A stretch of 5,210 nt of DNA from Haloferacaceae archaeon (GTDB lineage Archaea > Halobacteriota > Halobacteria > Halobacteriales > Haloferacaceae). The translations under genes and the position numbers were made by a program. Under the pieces are notes generated by a model, which made no database searches, had not been told where the DNA came from, and worked only from the letters and a program-made list of their open reading frames with translations. Below, piece after piece: positions 1-5,210 of this stretch (the first letter of the stretch is position 1; each line of letters starts with the position of its first letter). The stretch is from contig JAHENP010000232.1 in the NCBI GenBank assembly GCA_018609965.1, positions 1-5,210 of the forward strand, in the 5' to 3' direction.

Positions 1-50
1 GTAAACTCGTGTCTGTTCTGGCGCACTCTTCTGGGCTTTCCCTGCCGTGG

Positions 51-866
51 TCACTCCACGACGTGTTCCGTGTCGTACGAGCCGAGGACGCGCACCCACC
101 CTTCCTCGGCGACCATCCCGCGCAGTGTGTCGAGTGCCTCGCTGGTCCGGTCTTCGTACAGTCCGGCCTCGAAGTCGACGTGGAACAGGTAGTCGCCGAG
201 CCGCCGGCCGCTGGGGCGTGACTCCACCCGCGAGAGATTGATGTCTCGGTCTGCGAACGCCTCTAACAGTTCGAGCAGGAGGCCAGGGTAGTTGGCGGCC
301 GGGTAGACGACCACCGATGTCTTCCCGCCGGCCTCAGAACGTTCGGCCTCCGGCCCGACGACCAGAAACCGGGTGGCGTTCGAGGACCGATCTTGGATCT
401 CCTCGGCGAGGACGGTCAACTCCGGGTCGCCGTCGGTCACGTTCGCCGGGTGGCCGATGGCGGCAACGCTCTCGTCGTCACGGGCTCGGGCGACACCCCG
501 GGCGGTGGAGGCGACGGCTTCCCGACGCTGGTCGGGGTACTCCCGTTCGAGAAACTCCCGACACTGGGCCAGTGCCTGTGAGTGGGAGGCGACGAGTGAG
601 AACTCCGCCGACTGTGCCAACAGGGCGTGTCTGATCGGCGTCACCACCTCCTGGAGAACGGCGACGCCGTCCGCGAGCGCGTCGAGACTCTCCGTCACCG
701 ACCCCTCGATGCTGTTCTCTACCGGCACGACCCCACGGTCGAACTCCCCGGCCCGCACGGACTCGACGATTGCCGTCACCGACTCGCGAAACGCCACGTC
801 GTCGGCGACGGCGCGAGCAGCACGGTGTGAGTACGTCCCGGCGGGACCGAGCGTCACTGCCTGCAT
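51..866 (-). CDS. pheA: Prephenate dehydratase with C-terminal ACT domain
   Basis: This cytosolic enzyme converts prephenate to phenylpyruvate, the committed step to phenylalanine. The 271-residue product is the usual length for a monofunctional enzyme; no chorismate mutase domain is attached. The N-terminus LGPAGTYSHRAA (residues 6-17), PVENSIEGSV (48-57) and the catalytic TRF motif (T165-F167) mark the dehydratase domain. Residues about 182-260 form an ACT regulatory domain with YPGLLLELL (193-201, at the GALV position) and ESRP (215-218), the phenylalanine-binding motif, so feedback inhibition by phenylalanine is likely. I chose the ATG at 866 because LGPAGTYSH normally lies within the first ten residues and a TATA-like box sits 27 nt upstream. 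A TTG at 893 would add nine residues and overlap the stop of the upstream gene. The kinase-like gene ends 23 nt upstream on the same strand, so read-through is possible. All key residues are present. Confidence 0.95.
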   Translation of the reverse strand: MQAVTLGPAGTYSHRAARAVADDVAFRESVTAIVESVRAGEFDRGVVPVENSIEGSVTESLDALADGVAVLQEVVTPIRHALLAQSAEFSLVASHSQALAQCREFLEREYPDQRREAVASTARGVARARDDESVAAIGHPANVTDGDPELTVLAEEIQDRSSNATRFLVVGPEAERSEAGGKTSVVVYPAANYPGLLLELLEAFADRDINLSRVESRPSGRRLGDYLFHVDFEAGLYEDRTSEALDTLRGMVAEEGWVRVLGSYDTEHVVE

Positions 867-889
867 ACACGTCACGGCGTGGGCCGGCG

Positions 890-897
890 TCAAGTAT
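890..897 (-). promoter_or_regulatory. TATA-like box of pheA
   Basis: The minus strand reads ATACTTGA, centred 27-28 nt upstream of the pheA ATG at 866, with no Shine-Dalgarno sequence between. This is the spacing expected for a leaderless haloarchaeal transcript starting at or near the ATG. The element overlaps the TGA stop of the upstream kinase-like gene, so the pheA promoter would be embedded in that gene's end. A short dyad, CACG-N-CGTG (873-881), lies between box and start. The match to a TATA consensus is only moderate. Confidence 0.5.
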
Positions 898-1972
898 CCG
901 TGGGATGACGGCGAGGCTTCACGCCCGTGTCGACCGACTCGCCGTCGTCCGTGGCCTCGTCTGGCGCCGTCCGGAACACGGACGTCCCGCCGCCCTCACC
1001 GTCGACATCGACCGCCCAGCCGCGTGCCTCCGCGATGTCCCGAACGAGTGCCAACCCGAGCCCGGTGCCGGCCGCCTCCACCGTCGCGCCGTACGCGAAC
1101 AACTCGGTCGGGTCGTCGACATCGAACCCCGGGCCGTCGTCGGCGTCGAACCCCGGGCCCGCCGCTCGGTCCCGGATCGTCACCGAGACGGACGGCCCAC
1201 CGATCCCGACGGCGTTGTCGAAGAGGTTCTCGAACAACGTCTGCAGCCGTTGCCGGTCGGCCGCGACCGTCGGCGGCGACGCACAGTCGAGTGTCGCGGC
1301 CGCCGGCGCGTGGTCCTCCCAGACGGAGCGTGCGACGTAGCCGACCGCGACCGACTCCGTCGCGTCCGTCAGCCCGCGGTGGCTCGTCAGATTGAGGATA
1401 CTCTCCGTCAGTCGCTCCATCCGGTCGACCGCCTCGCGTGCCGCCCGGAGGTGGTCGCGGTCCCCCAGTTCGGCCGGCGCCGTCAGTTCGAGGTGGCTCG
1501 CCGCGAGTACCCGCGCCACCCCCACGTCCGTCTGGTCGATCCCGTTCCGCTCGGTCGTCCCGAGGGTCAACACCCCCGCATCGCACAACGGGACGACCAA
1601 CACACTTCCCCCGCCGGGTCGGGACACGTCGTCGTCGATTGCGGCCGCGTCAGGGTACAGTTTCGGCTCCCCGTCGTCGAGTGCCGCCCACTGGACAGTC
1701 TCGCCGCGCTCGTAGGCCCGACGCTCGCTGGCGTGTTCGACCGTCTGGTCGGCGACGGCTACCGGCACCAGCCGGTCGGTCTCCTCGCCGTGAAGCCTGA
1801 CGGAGTTCAACGCGAACCCGAGCACGTCTGCGGCGGCGTCGGTCGCGACCGCGCCGATTGCTGCCGGTCGCTCGTGTGTCACCATCTCCCGTGTCGCGCG
1901 GTGGAGCCACCGGAGCGCCGCCGCGTCCGTCGCCACACTGTCGTCGTCCGTTGTCGGTGTCCGACCCTCCAT
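890..1972 (-). CDS. GAF-HATPase histidine kinase-like protein lacking a clear H-box
   Basis: This is a soluble signalling protein of 360 residues with no membrane segment or signal peptide. Residues about 15-160 resemble a haloarchaeal GAF sensor domain, with an RWLHRATREM opening and an ending (GVLTLGTTERN, then ARVLAAS at 153-159) typical before a linker. Residues 171-197 match the second HisKA helix (AVDRMERL). The HATPase domain has an N-box FENLFDNAV (247-255), a G1 box DDGPGF (278-283) and a G2 box GTGLGLALV (302-310), so ATP binding is plausible. The usual SHDLRNP-type phosphoacceptor motif is absent, and GAF appears to run directly into the later part of HisKA. A 24-bp tandem repeat encodes GPGFDADD/GPGFDVDD at the G1 box. 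I chose the ATG at 1972; the upstream GTG at 2062 adds 30 codons with many A/T third positions, unlike the rest. The signal sensed and any response regulator are unknown; no receiver gene is in the window. It may be a degenerate or ATPase-only kinase. Confidence 0.85.
   Translation of the reverse strand: MEGRTPTTDDDSVATDAAALRWLHRATREMVTHERPAAIGAVATDAAADVLGFALNSVRLHGEETDRLVPVAVADQTVEHASERRAYERGETVQWAALDDGEPKLYPDAAAIDDDVSRPGGGSVLVVPLCDAGVLTLGTTERNGIDQTDVGVARVLAASHLELTAPAELGDRDHLRAAREAVDRMERLTESILNLTSHRGLTDATESVAVGYVARSVWEDHAPAAATLDCASPPTVAADRQRLQTLFENLFDNAVGIGGPSVSVTIRDRAAGPGFDADDGPGFDVDDPTELFAYGATVEAAGTGLGLALVRDIAEARGWAVDVDGEGGGTSVFRTAPDEATDDGESVDTGVKPRRHPTDT
1113..1160 (-). repeat. 24-bp in-frame tandem duplication in the kinase G1 box
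   Basis: Positions 1113-1136 and 1137-1160 are two adjacent 24-bp units identical at 21 of 24 bases; the shared core is TCGAACCCCGGGCC. On the coding (minus) strand they encode the octapeptides GPGFDADD and GPGFDVDD (protein residues 272-287). The repeat keeps the reading frame and places two GPGF motifs where kinases normally have one, at the nucleotide-binding G1 motif. The second copy, preceded by DD, best fits the canonical DDGPG box. Confidence 0.85.
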
Positions 1973-1984
1973 CGTCCGATGGCT

Positions 1985-2004
1985 GTTCTCGCTCCCGGGA
2001 GAAC
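1985..2004. repeat. Inverted repeat upstream of the kinase-like gene
   Basis: GTTCTC (1985-1990) and GAGAAC (1999-2004) form a 6-8-6 dyad. A second, perfect ten-base palindrome CTCCCGGGAG (1992-2001) overlaps it. Both lie 13-32 nt upstream of the kinase-like gene's ATG, where they could bind a regulator or form a hairpin in a leader RNA. No convincing TATA box was found at the leaderless position for this gene. Confidence 0.4.
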
Positions 2005-2015
2005 CCTGCTGTGAG

Positions 2016-2068
2016 CCGTCTCGACCACACAGAGACGGTTCCTTCGGCTCCGGAGCACACACCGTCTC
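2016..2068. promoter_or_regulatory. Triple CCGTCTC/GAGACGG array in the divergent region
   Basis: Three copies of one heptamer alternate in orientation: CCGTCTC at 2016-2022, GAGACGG at 2032-2038 and CCGTCTC at 2062-2068. The second and third extend to an 8-bp match (GAGACGGT/ACCGTCTC). The first pair could form a hairpin with a 9-nt loop. The array lies in the 143-nt gap (1973-2115) between the divergent kinase-like and aldehyde dehydrogenase genes, so it could be an operator serving either. The only AT-richer patch nearby, CCTTTGTT (2086-2093), is about 26 nt upstream of the aldehyde dehydrogenase start and may be its weak TATA element. Function is inferred from position only. Confidence 0.4.
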
Positions 2069-2115
2069 ACCGCCCGACCGCCGTCCCTTTGTTCGAGGGG
2101 AGTCTCTCTTCTATC

Positions 2116-3669
2116 GTGACAGGAGCCGAGTGGTCGGCGGAACGACTCGCCGGACTACACGACCAACTCGCCGCGAGTGACGCCGACGCGATCCCTGTCG
2201 AGTCGGCAGTCACGGGCGAGACGTACGCACAGCTCCCGGCGGCGACAGAGACGGATGTCGACGACGCGGTCGACCGGGCCCGCACAGCCGCCGCCGAGTG
2301 GCGGGAGCGACCGATCACAGACCGGGTCGCCGTCCTCGACCGGGTCGTCGACCGCGTCCTCGCCGAGCGCGAGTCGACGACGAGTCTCGTCCAACGCGAG
2401 ACGGGGAAGTCCCGCCGTGACGCCGTCGAGGAGGTGTTCGACGTGGCCGTCACGGCCGGCTACTACGCCGACGCCGCCCCGGCGATCCTCGCGGACGAAC
2501 GCCGACAGGGCGCGATCCCCGGCGCCGTCCGGGCGGATGTCCACCACGACCCGGTCGGGGTCGTCGGACTGATCGCGCCGTGGAACTACCCGCTGACGCT
2601 GGTCGTCTCCGACGCGCTCCCGGCGTTGGTCGCCGGCAACGCCGTCGTCTGCAAACCCGCCGAGGAGACGACCCATGTCGCGGCCTACGCCCGGAAACTG
2701 CTCGTCGAGGCCGGGGTCCCGCCCGATCTATTCCAGCTCGTTTCGGGTCGTGGCCCCGAGGTGGGGCCGCCGTTGATCGAGCGTGTCGACTACGTCGCGT
2801 TCACCGGCAGCACCGCGGCCGGCCGCGAGGTGGCCGCGCTCGCGGGCGAGAATCTCGTCCCGGTGTCGATGGAGCTGGGCGGGAAGAACCCACTGCTCGT
2901 GTTGGACGACGCCGACCCCGAGACCGCCGCGGCGGGTGCCGTCCGGTCGTGTTTCGCCAACGCCGGCCAGCTGTGTATCACGACCGAGCGGTTGTTTGTC
3001 GACGAGGCCGTCTACGAGCCGTTCCGTGACGCCTTTGTCGACGCCGTCGAGGACCTCCAGTTGGGGTTCGACTACGACTGGCACGCCGAGATGGGGCCGT
3101 TGCTCTCGGAGGCGCAGTTCGAGAAGACCCGCGAGCACGTCGCCGACGCCCGCGAGCGTGGGGCGACAGTGCTGACCGGGGGTGAGCCTCGACCCGACCT
3201 GGGGCCGTACTTCTACGAGCCGACCGTGCTCGCGGACGTACCGACCGACGCGACCGCCTACGGGCAGGAGACGTTCGGCCCGGTGGTCGCGTTGTATCCG
3301 GTCTCGGACACCGACGAGGCGGTCGCACGCGCCAACGACACCGACTACGGCCTCCACGGCGCGATCTGGACCGGCGACGAGGAACGCGGCCGCGCGGTGG
3401 CCCGCCGTGTCGACACCGGCACCGTCTCGATCAACGAAGGGTACGCCGTCTCCTGGGGCTCTGTCGACGCGCCGATGGGTGGGCGGGGTGACTCCGGAAT
3501 CGGCCGTCGACACGGCCCGGAGGGACTGCTGCGGTTCACTGACGCGCAGGCGGTCGCGACGAGCGGCCCGGTGCCGTTGTCGCCGCGCGGTCTCCCCGAC
3601 AGGCTCTGGGCCGCGGGGCTGTCGACGGTCGCACGACTCCTCCGGAAGGTACCACGCTGGATTCGGTAG
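2116..3669 (+). CDS. gabD: NAD(P)-dependent aldehyde dehydrogenase, GabD2-type succinate-semialdehyde dehydrogenase
   Basis: The 517-residue cytosolic enzyme should oxidise succinate semialdehyde (or a similar aldehyde) to the acid, feeding succinate to the TCA cycle. ALDH landmarks are complete: PWNYP with N157, K180 in CKPAEET, FTGST (229-233), MELGGK with general base E253, GQLC with catalytic C287, and ETFGPV with E385. The late segment [19 protein letters not shown] and the basic tail ending KVPRWIR closely resemble mycobacterial GabD2 as I recall it, as do the overall length and N-terminal spacing. E183 after K180 is the residue that favours NAD+ in ALDHs; GabD-type NADP enzymes usually have Ser or another residue there. 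The GTG at 2116 is preferred for matching the GabD2 N-terminus; in-frame GTG at 2011 and TTG at 2089 would add 35 and 9 codons across a repeat-rich region. It diverges from the kinase-like gene and converges on the thiolase. ALDH membership is certain; the exact substrate is inferred. Confidence 0.85.
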   Translation: MTGAEWSAERLAGLHDQLAASDADAIPVESAVTGETYAQLPAATETDVDDAVDRARTAAAEWRERPITDRVAVLDRVVDRVLAERESTTSLVQRETGKSRRDAVEEVFDVAVTAGYYADAAPAILADERRQGAIPGAVRADVHHDPVGVVGLIAPWNYPLTLVVSDALPALVAGNAVVCKPAEETTHVAAYARKLLVEAGVPPDLFQLVSGRGPEVGPPLIERVDYVAFTGSTAAGREVAALAGENLVPVSMELGGKNPLLVLDDADPETAAAGAVRSCFANAGQLCITTERLFVDEAVYEPFRDAFVDAVEDLQLGFDYDWHAEMGPLLSEAQFEKTREHVADARERGATVLTGGEPRPDLGPYFYEPTVLADVPTDATAYGQETFGPVVALYPVSDTDEAVARANDTDYGLHGAIWTGDEERGRAVARRVDTGTVSINEGYAVSWGSVDAPMGGRGDSGIGRRHGPEGLLRFTDAQAVATSGPVPLSPRGLPDRLWAAGLSTVARLLRKVPRWIR

Positions 3670-3696
3670 TCTGCTGGGGGAGCGGGGATGTGGACC

Positions 3697-3715
3697 CGCC
3701 GCGGGAGCCGCGGTG
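3697..3715. terminator. GC hairpin between convergent genes
   Basis: CCGCGG (3699-3704) and CCGCGG (3708-3713) are separated by GAG and can form a 6-bp stem, extended by a G-T wobble and one C-G pair to about 8 bp. It sits mid-way in the 69-nt gap (3670-3738) between the stop codons of the convergent aldehyde dehydrogenase and thiolase genes, where both transcripts must end. No T-run follows on either strand, and archaeal termination depends mainly on T-tracts, so a terminator role is weakly supported. Confidence 0.3.
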
Positions 3716-3738
3716 TGGATCTACTGCAGAACTGACCC

Positions 3739-4872
3739 CTACCGCGAGAACTCGACTGCGGCGCCCTGCCCGAAGCCGACACACAGCGTCGCCAGCCCGC
3801 GGTCGCCACCCCGTTTTTCCATCTCGTGGAGCAGCGTCACGGGCAGACGCGCACCGGAGGCACCCAACGGGTGGCCCAACGCGATTGCGCCGCCGTTGAC
3901 GTTGTACTGGGCCTCCGGAATCCCGAGTTCGCGGCGAGCGTACACACACTGTGAGGCGAACGCTTCGTTCAGTTCGACCAGATCGTAGTCGTCGATGGTG
4001 GTGCCGGCCCGTTCCAACAGCCCGCGGGTCGCCGGCACCGGACCGATCCCCATGACGGTCGGGTCGACGCCGGCGACGGCGTTCGTCCCGACCTCGGCGA
4101 GCACGTCCAACCCGTGTTGGTCGGCGAACGCCCGGCTGGTCACGAGCGTGAGCGCCGCGCCGTCGGTCATCTGTGAGGAGTTGCCCGCCGTCACGGTGCC
4201 GTCGCCGGTGAACGCCGGGTCGAGCCCCGCAAGCGTCTCCGGGTCGGTGTCTGGGCGAATCCCCTCGTCTTCGGTGACGACGCCGTCGTCCGTCTCGACG
4301 GGGATGATCTCGTCGTCGAACCGCCCCGACTCCGTCGCTTCCGCGGCGCGCTGGTGGCTCTGGGCGGCGTACGCGTCCTGTGCCTCGCGGCTCACACCGT
4401 ACTCGTCGGCGACCTTCTCGGCGGTCATCCCGACCTGTAGTTGGAAGATGTTGTACTGCTCGGACAGTTCGGGGTGGAGGTGTTGGTAGCTCTCGTCGTC
4501 CATCGGCACCCGGCTCATGTTCTCGACGCCGCCGGCGATCACACACTCGCGGTTGCCGGCCGCCACCGCGTCCGACGCGGAGATGATCGACTGCATCGAG
4601 GAGGCACACCAGCGGTTGATCGTCGTCGCCGGCGTCCCCTCACCCAACTCAGAGAGCAACGCGATCACGCGGGCGACGTTGTTGTCCTGCTCGGTGCGTT
4701 GCTGTGCGACCCCCCACATCAGGTCGTCGACGTGGTCGCTGGTCAACCCGGTCTCGTCGAGCGTGTGGTCGATCAGCGCCGCCGAGAGGTCCTCATTCCG
4801 GGTGTCGGTGAAGACGCCGCCTGCCTTCCCGAACGGCGTGCGGTACGCGGCCGCGATGACGGGTGTTGCCAT
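3739..4872 (-). CDS. Thiolase: acetyl-CoA C-acyltransferase (FadA-like 3-ketoacyl-CoA thiolase)
   Basis: The 377-residue cytosolic enzyme cleaves 3-ketoacyl-CoA with CoA to give acetyl-CoA and a shortened acyl-CoA, or runs in reverse. All catalytic residues are visible: nucleophile C89 (NRWCASS), NEAF (302-305), H334 in GHPLGASGAR, and C364 in CVGFGQG. Length is full for the family (FadA is about 387). VENMSRVPM (116-124), SREAQDAYAAQSHQRA (161-176) and NGGAIALGHPLG are close to bacterial degradative thiolases. The biosynthetic HMG-TAEN loop reads QVGMTAEK (146-153), so the His-Met pair typical of acetoacetyl-CoA-specific enzymes is absent; a beta-oxidation role is favoured. The type that works with a DUF35 partner is unlikely, since no such gene adjoins. 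The ATG at 4872 lies 27-28 nt from a strong TATA box, indicating a leaderless message. The gene is convergent with the aldehyde dehydrogenase and divergent from the partial gene at 5076. Confidence 0.93.
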   Translation of the reverse strand: MATPVIAAAYRTPFGKAGGVFTDTRNEDLSAALIDHTLDETGLTSDHVDDLMWGVAQQRTEQDNNVARVIALLSELGEGTPATTINRWCASSMQSIISASDAVAAGNRECVIAGGVENMSRVPMDDESYQHLHPELSEQYNIFQLQVGMTAEKVADEYGVSREAQDAYAAQSHQRAAEATESGRFDDEIIPVETDDGVVTEDEGIRPDTDPETLAGLDPAFTGDGTVTAGNSSQMTDGAALTLVTSRAFADQHGLDVLAEVGTNAVAGVDPTVMGIGPVPATRGLLERAGTTIDDYDLVELNEAFASQCVYARRELGIPEAQYNVNGGAIALGHPLGASGARLPVTLLHEMEKRGGDRGLATLCVGFGQGAAVEFSR

Positions 4873-4875
4873 GCC

Positions 4876-4889
4876 GTCACGTGTGTGAC
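4876..4889. promoter_or_regulatory. Operator-like dyad at the thiolase promoter
   Basis: GTCAC (4876-4880) and GTGAC (4885-4889) form a perfect 5-4-5 inverted repeat covering 4 to 17 nt upstream of the thiolase start codon, between the TATA box and the predicted transcription start. A repressor bound there would block RNA polymerase. The arrangement is typical of archaeal and bacterial repressor sites; the binding protein is unknown and none is identifiable in the window. Confidence 0.45.
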
Positions 4890-5004
4890 TGATCGTTATA
4901 AATCCGTGAGAACGCCCGGTGGGTTGCGGGGTGTTTCAGCGCAGGGTCGTGCCCACTGTTTTGTTCGCTGTCGCGTGTTCGGGCGGAATAACACCCCGAT
5001 CAGT
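4888..5004. repeat. Long-range inverted repeats in the divergent region
   Basis: The 15-base stretch AACACCCCGATCAGT (4990-5004) contains the complements of two separate upstream elements. CGATCAGT (4997-5004) pairs with ACTGATCG (4888-4895), which abuts the thiolase TATA box. AACACCCCG (4990-4998) pairs with CGGGGTGTT (4927-4935). The 203-nt gap 4873-5075 otherwise holds only the two promoters and no open frame that looks coding. The repeats could be paired regulator sites, alternative RNA stems, or chance. Confidence 0.4.
4896..4903 (-). promoter_or_regulatory. TATA box of the thiolase gene
   Basis: The minus strand reads ATTTATAA, the most AT-rich octamer in the neighbourhood, centred 27-28 nt upstream of the thiolase ATG. 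That is the expected distance for transcription starting at the ATG. No Shine-Dalgarno sequence is seen between them. This is the best promoter in the window. Confidence 0.8.
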
Positions 5005-5038
5005 AGACAGACGGCGACCCAACTTGCTGGCCGCCTCC

Positions 5039-5057
5039 GACGGGCTTAACAGCCGTC
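5039..5057 (+). promoter_or_regulatory. TATA box inside a dyad, upstream of the 5076 gene
   Basis: CTTAACAG (5045-5052) is centred 27-28 nt upstream of the ATG at 5076 and fits a leaderless promoter. It sits inside an interrupted dyad: GACGGGCT (5039-5046), TAAC, then AGCCGTC (5051-5057); the arms pair over 7 bp with one bulged G on the left. A regulator bound there would compete with TATA-binding protein, so repression or autoregulation is possible but not shown. Confidence 0.5.
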
Positions 5058-5075
5058 CACCACTACTGGTTCTGG

Positions 5076-5210
5076 ATGAATGACCCGGCAGTTGACGTGG
5101 TCGAACTCCTCGTAACAGCGAGCCGGTTCAACGACGACCGCTCGCTGGAGGCGGACGACCTCCCGCCGCGGTACCGCCACGTCTTCTGGACGGAACACGA
5201 CGACGACGAC
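5076..5210 (+). CDS. Hypothetical acidic protein, truncated by the window edge
   Basis: The frame opens with ATG at 5076 and runs without a stop to the last base, giving 45 residues that begin MNDPAVDVVELLVTASRFND. I do not recognise the family. The visible part is acidic and ends in a run of aspartates; it has no signal peptide, membrane segment, CxxC zinc motif or clear helix-turn-helix. Codon third positions are G/C-rich from residue 8 onward, and a well-placed TATA-like box precedes the ATG, so a real gene is likely. It diverges from the thiolase gene; shared regulation is possible. The lack of Cys pairs argues against a DUF35-type thiolase partner, at least in this portion. Confidence 0.7.
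   Translation, partial: MNDPAVDVVELLVTASRFNDDRSLEADDLPPRYRHVFWTEHDDDD

Noticed and set aside
46..60. Small hairpin CGTGG-TCACT-CCACG at the end of pheA, considered as a terminator
   Set aside because: The stem is only 5 bp, it overlaps the pheA stop codon, and no T-run follows on the minus strand.
770..2014. A 414-codon open frame on the plus strand opposite the kinase-like gene and part of pheA
   Set aside because: It is Arg/Pro-rich with no recognisable domain and lies antisense to genes with clear family motifs; long empty frames are expected at this GC content.
1973..2062. N-terminal extension of the kinase-like protein from GTG 2062
   Set aside because: The 30 codons have many A/T third positions, no domain features, and cross the divergent repeat region; ATG 1972 is the simpler start.
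2728..3513. A 261-codon minus-strand frame inside the aldehyde dehydrogenase
   Set aside because: It is antisense to a complete ALDH with intact catalytic residues and has no family features.
3536..4609. A 357-codon minus-strand frame overlapping the thiolase
   Set aside because: It is the thiolase DNA read in another frame, very Arg-rich and without motifs; the thiolase frame has every catalytic residue.
3739..4872. Functional cluster of thiolase and aldehyde dehydrogenase as one pathway operon (for example 4-hydroxybutyrate or polyhydroxyalkanoate use)
   Set aside because: The genes are convergent with separate promoters and no other pathway gene is in the window; adjacency alone does not support it.
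4441..5049. A plus-strand open frame running from the thiolase antisense into the 4873-5075 gap
   Set aside because: Most of it is antisense to the thiolase, and the part in the gap has poor codon bias and ends inside the TATA element of the next gene.

Overview
The window looks like ordinary chromosome from a halophilic archaeon (class Halobacteria). It is very GC-rich, with strong G/C preference at third codon positions. The proteins are rich in Asp and Glu. AT-rich TATA-like boxes sit about 27-28 nt upstream of three of the start codons with no Shine-Dalgarno sequence between, which is the arrangement of leaderless archaeal transcripts. No genus can be named from the sequence alone.

Layout from left to right. 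Positions 1-50 lie beyond the end of pheA and hold nothing I can support. A complete prephenate dehydratase gene (pheA, minus strand, 51-866) is followed, still on the minus strand, by a soluble GAF-HATPase protein of the haloarchaeal histidine kinase type (890-1972). That protein appears to have lost its phosphoacceptor histidine segment. A divergent region of 143 nt (1973-2115) with several inverted repeats separates it from a plus-strand aldehyde dehydrogenase of the GabD2 succinate-semialdehyde dehydrogenase type (2116-3669). This gene converges across a 69-nt gap containing a GC hairpin on a minus-strand FadA-like thiolase (3739-4872). A second divergent region of 203 nt (4873-5075) carries the thiolase promoter, a dyad in operator position and longer-range inverted repeats. 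The last gene (5076 onward, plus strand) is an unrecognised protein cut by the window edge after 45 codons.

How the genes relate. pheA makes phenylpyruvate for phenylalanine synthesis. The aldehyde dehydrogenase and the thiolase both feed central carbon metabolism (succinate and acetyl-CoA respectively), but they are convergent and so are not an operon. The kinase-like protein could share transcription with pheA because only 23 nt separate them, yet pheA also has a plausible promoter of its own. I see no mobile element, CRISPR array, tRNA or rRNA, and no clear sign of a new multi-gene system. The most interesting points are the kinase that lacks an H-box and carries a 24-bp tandem repeat at its ATP-binding motif, and the operator-like dyads in the two divergent regions.
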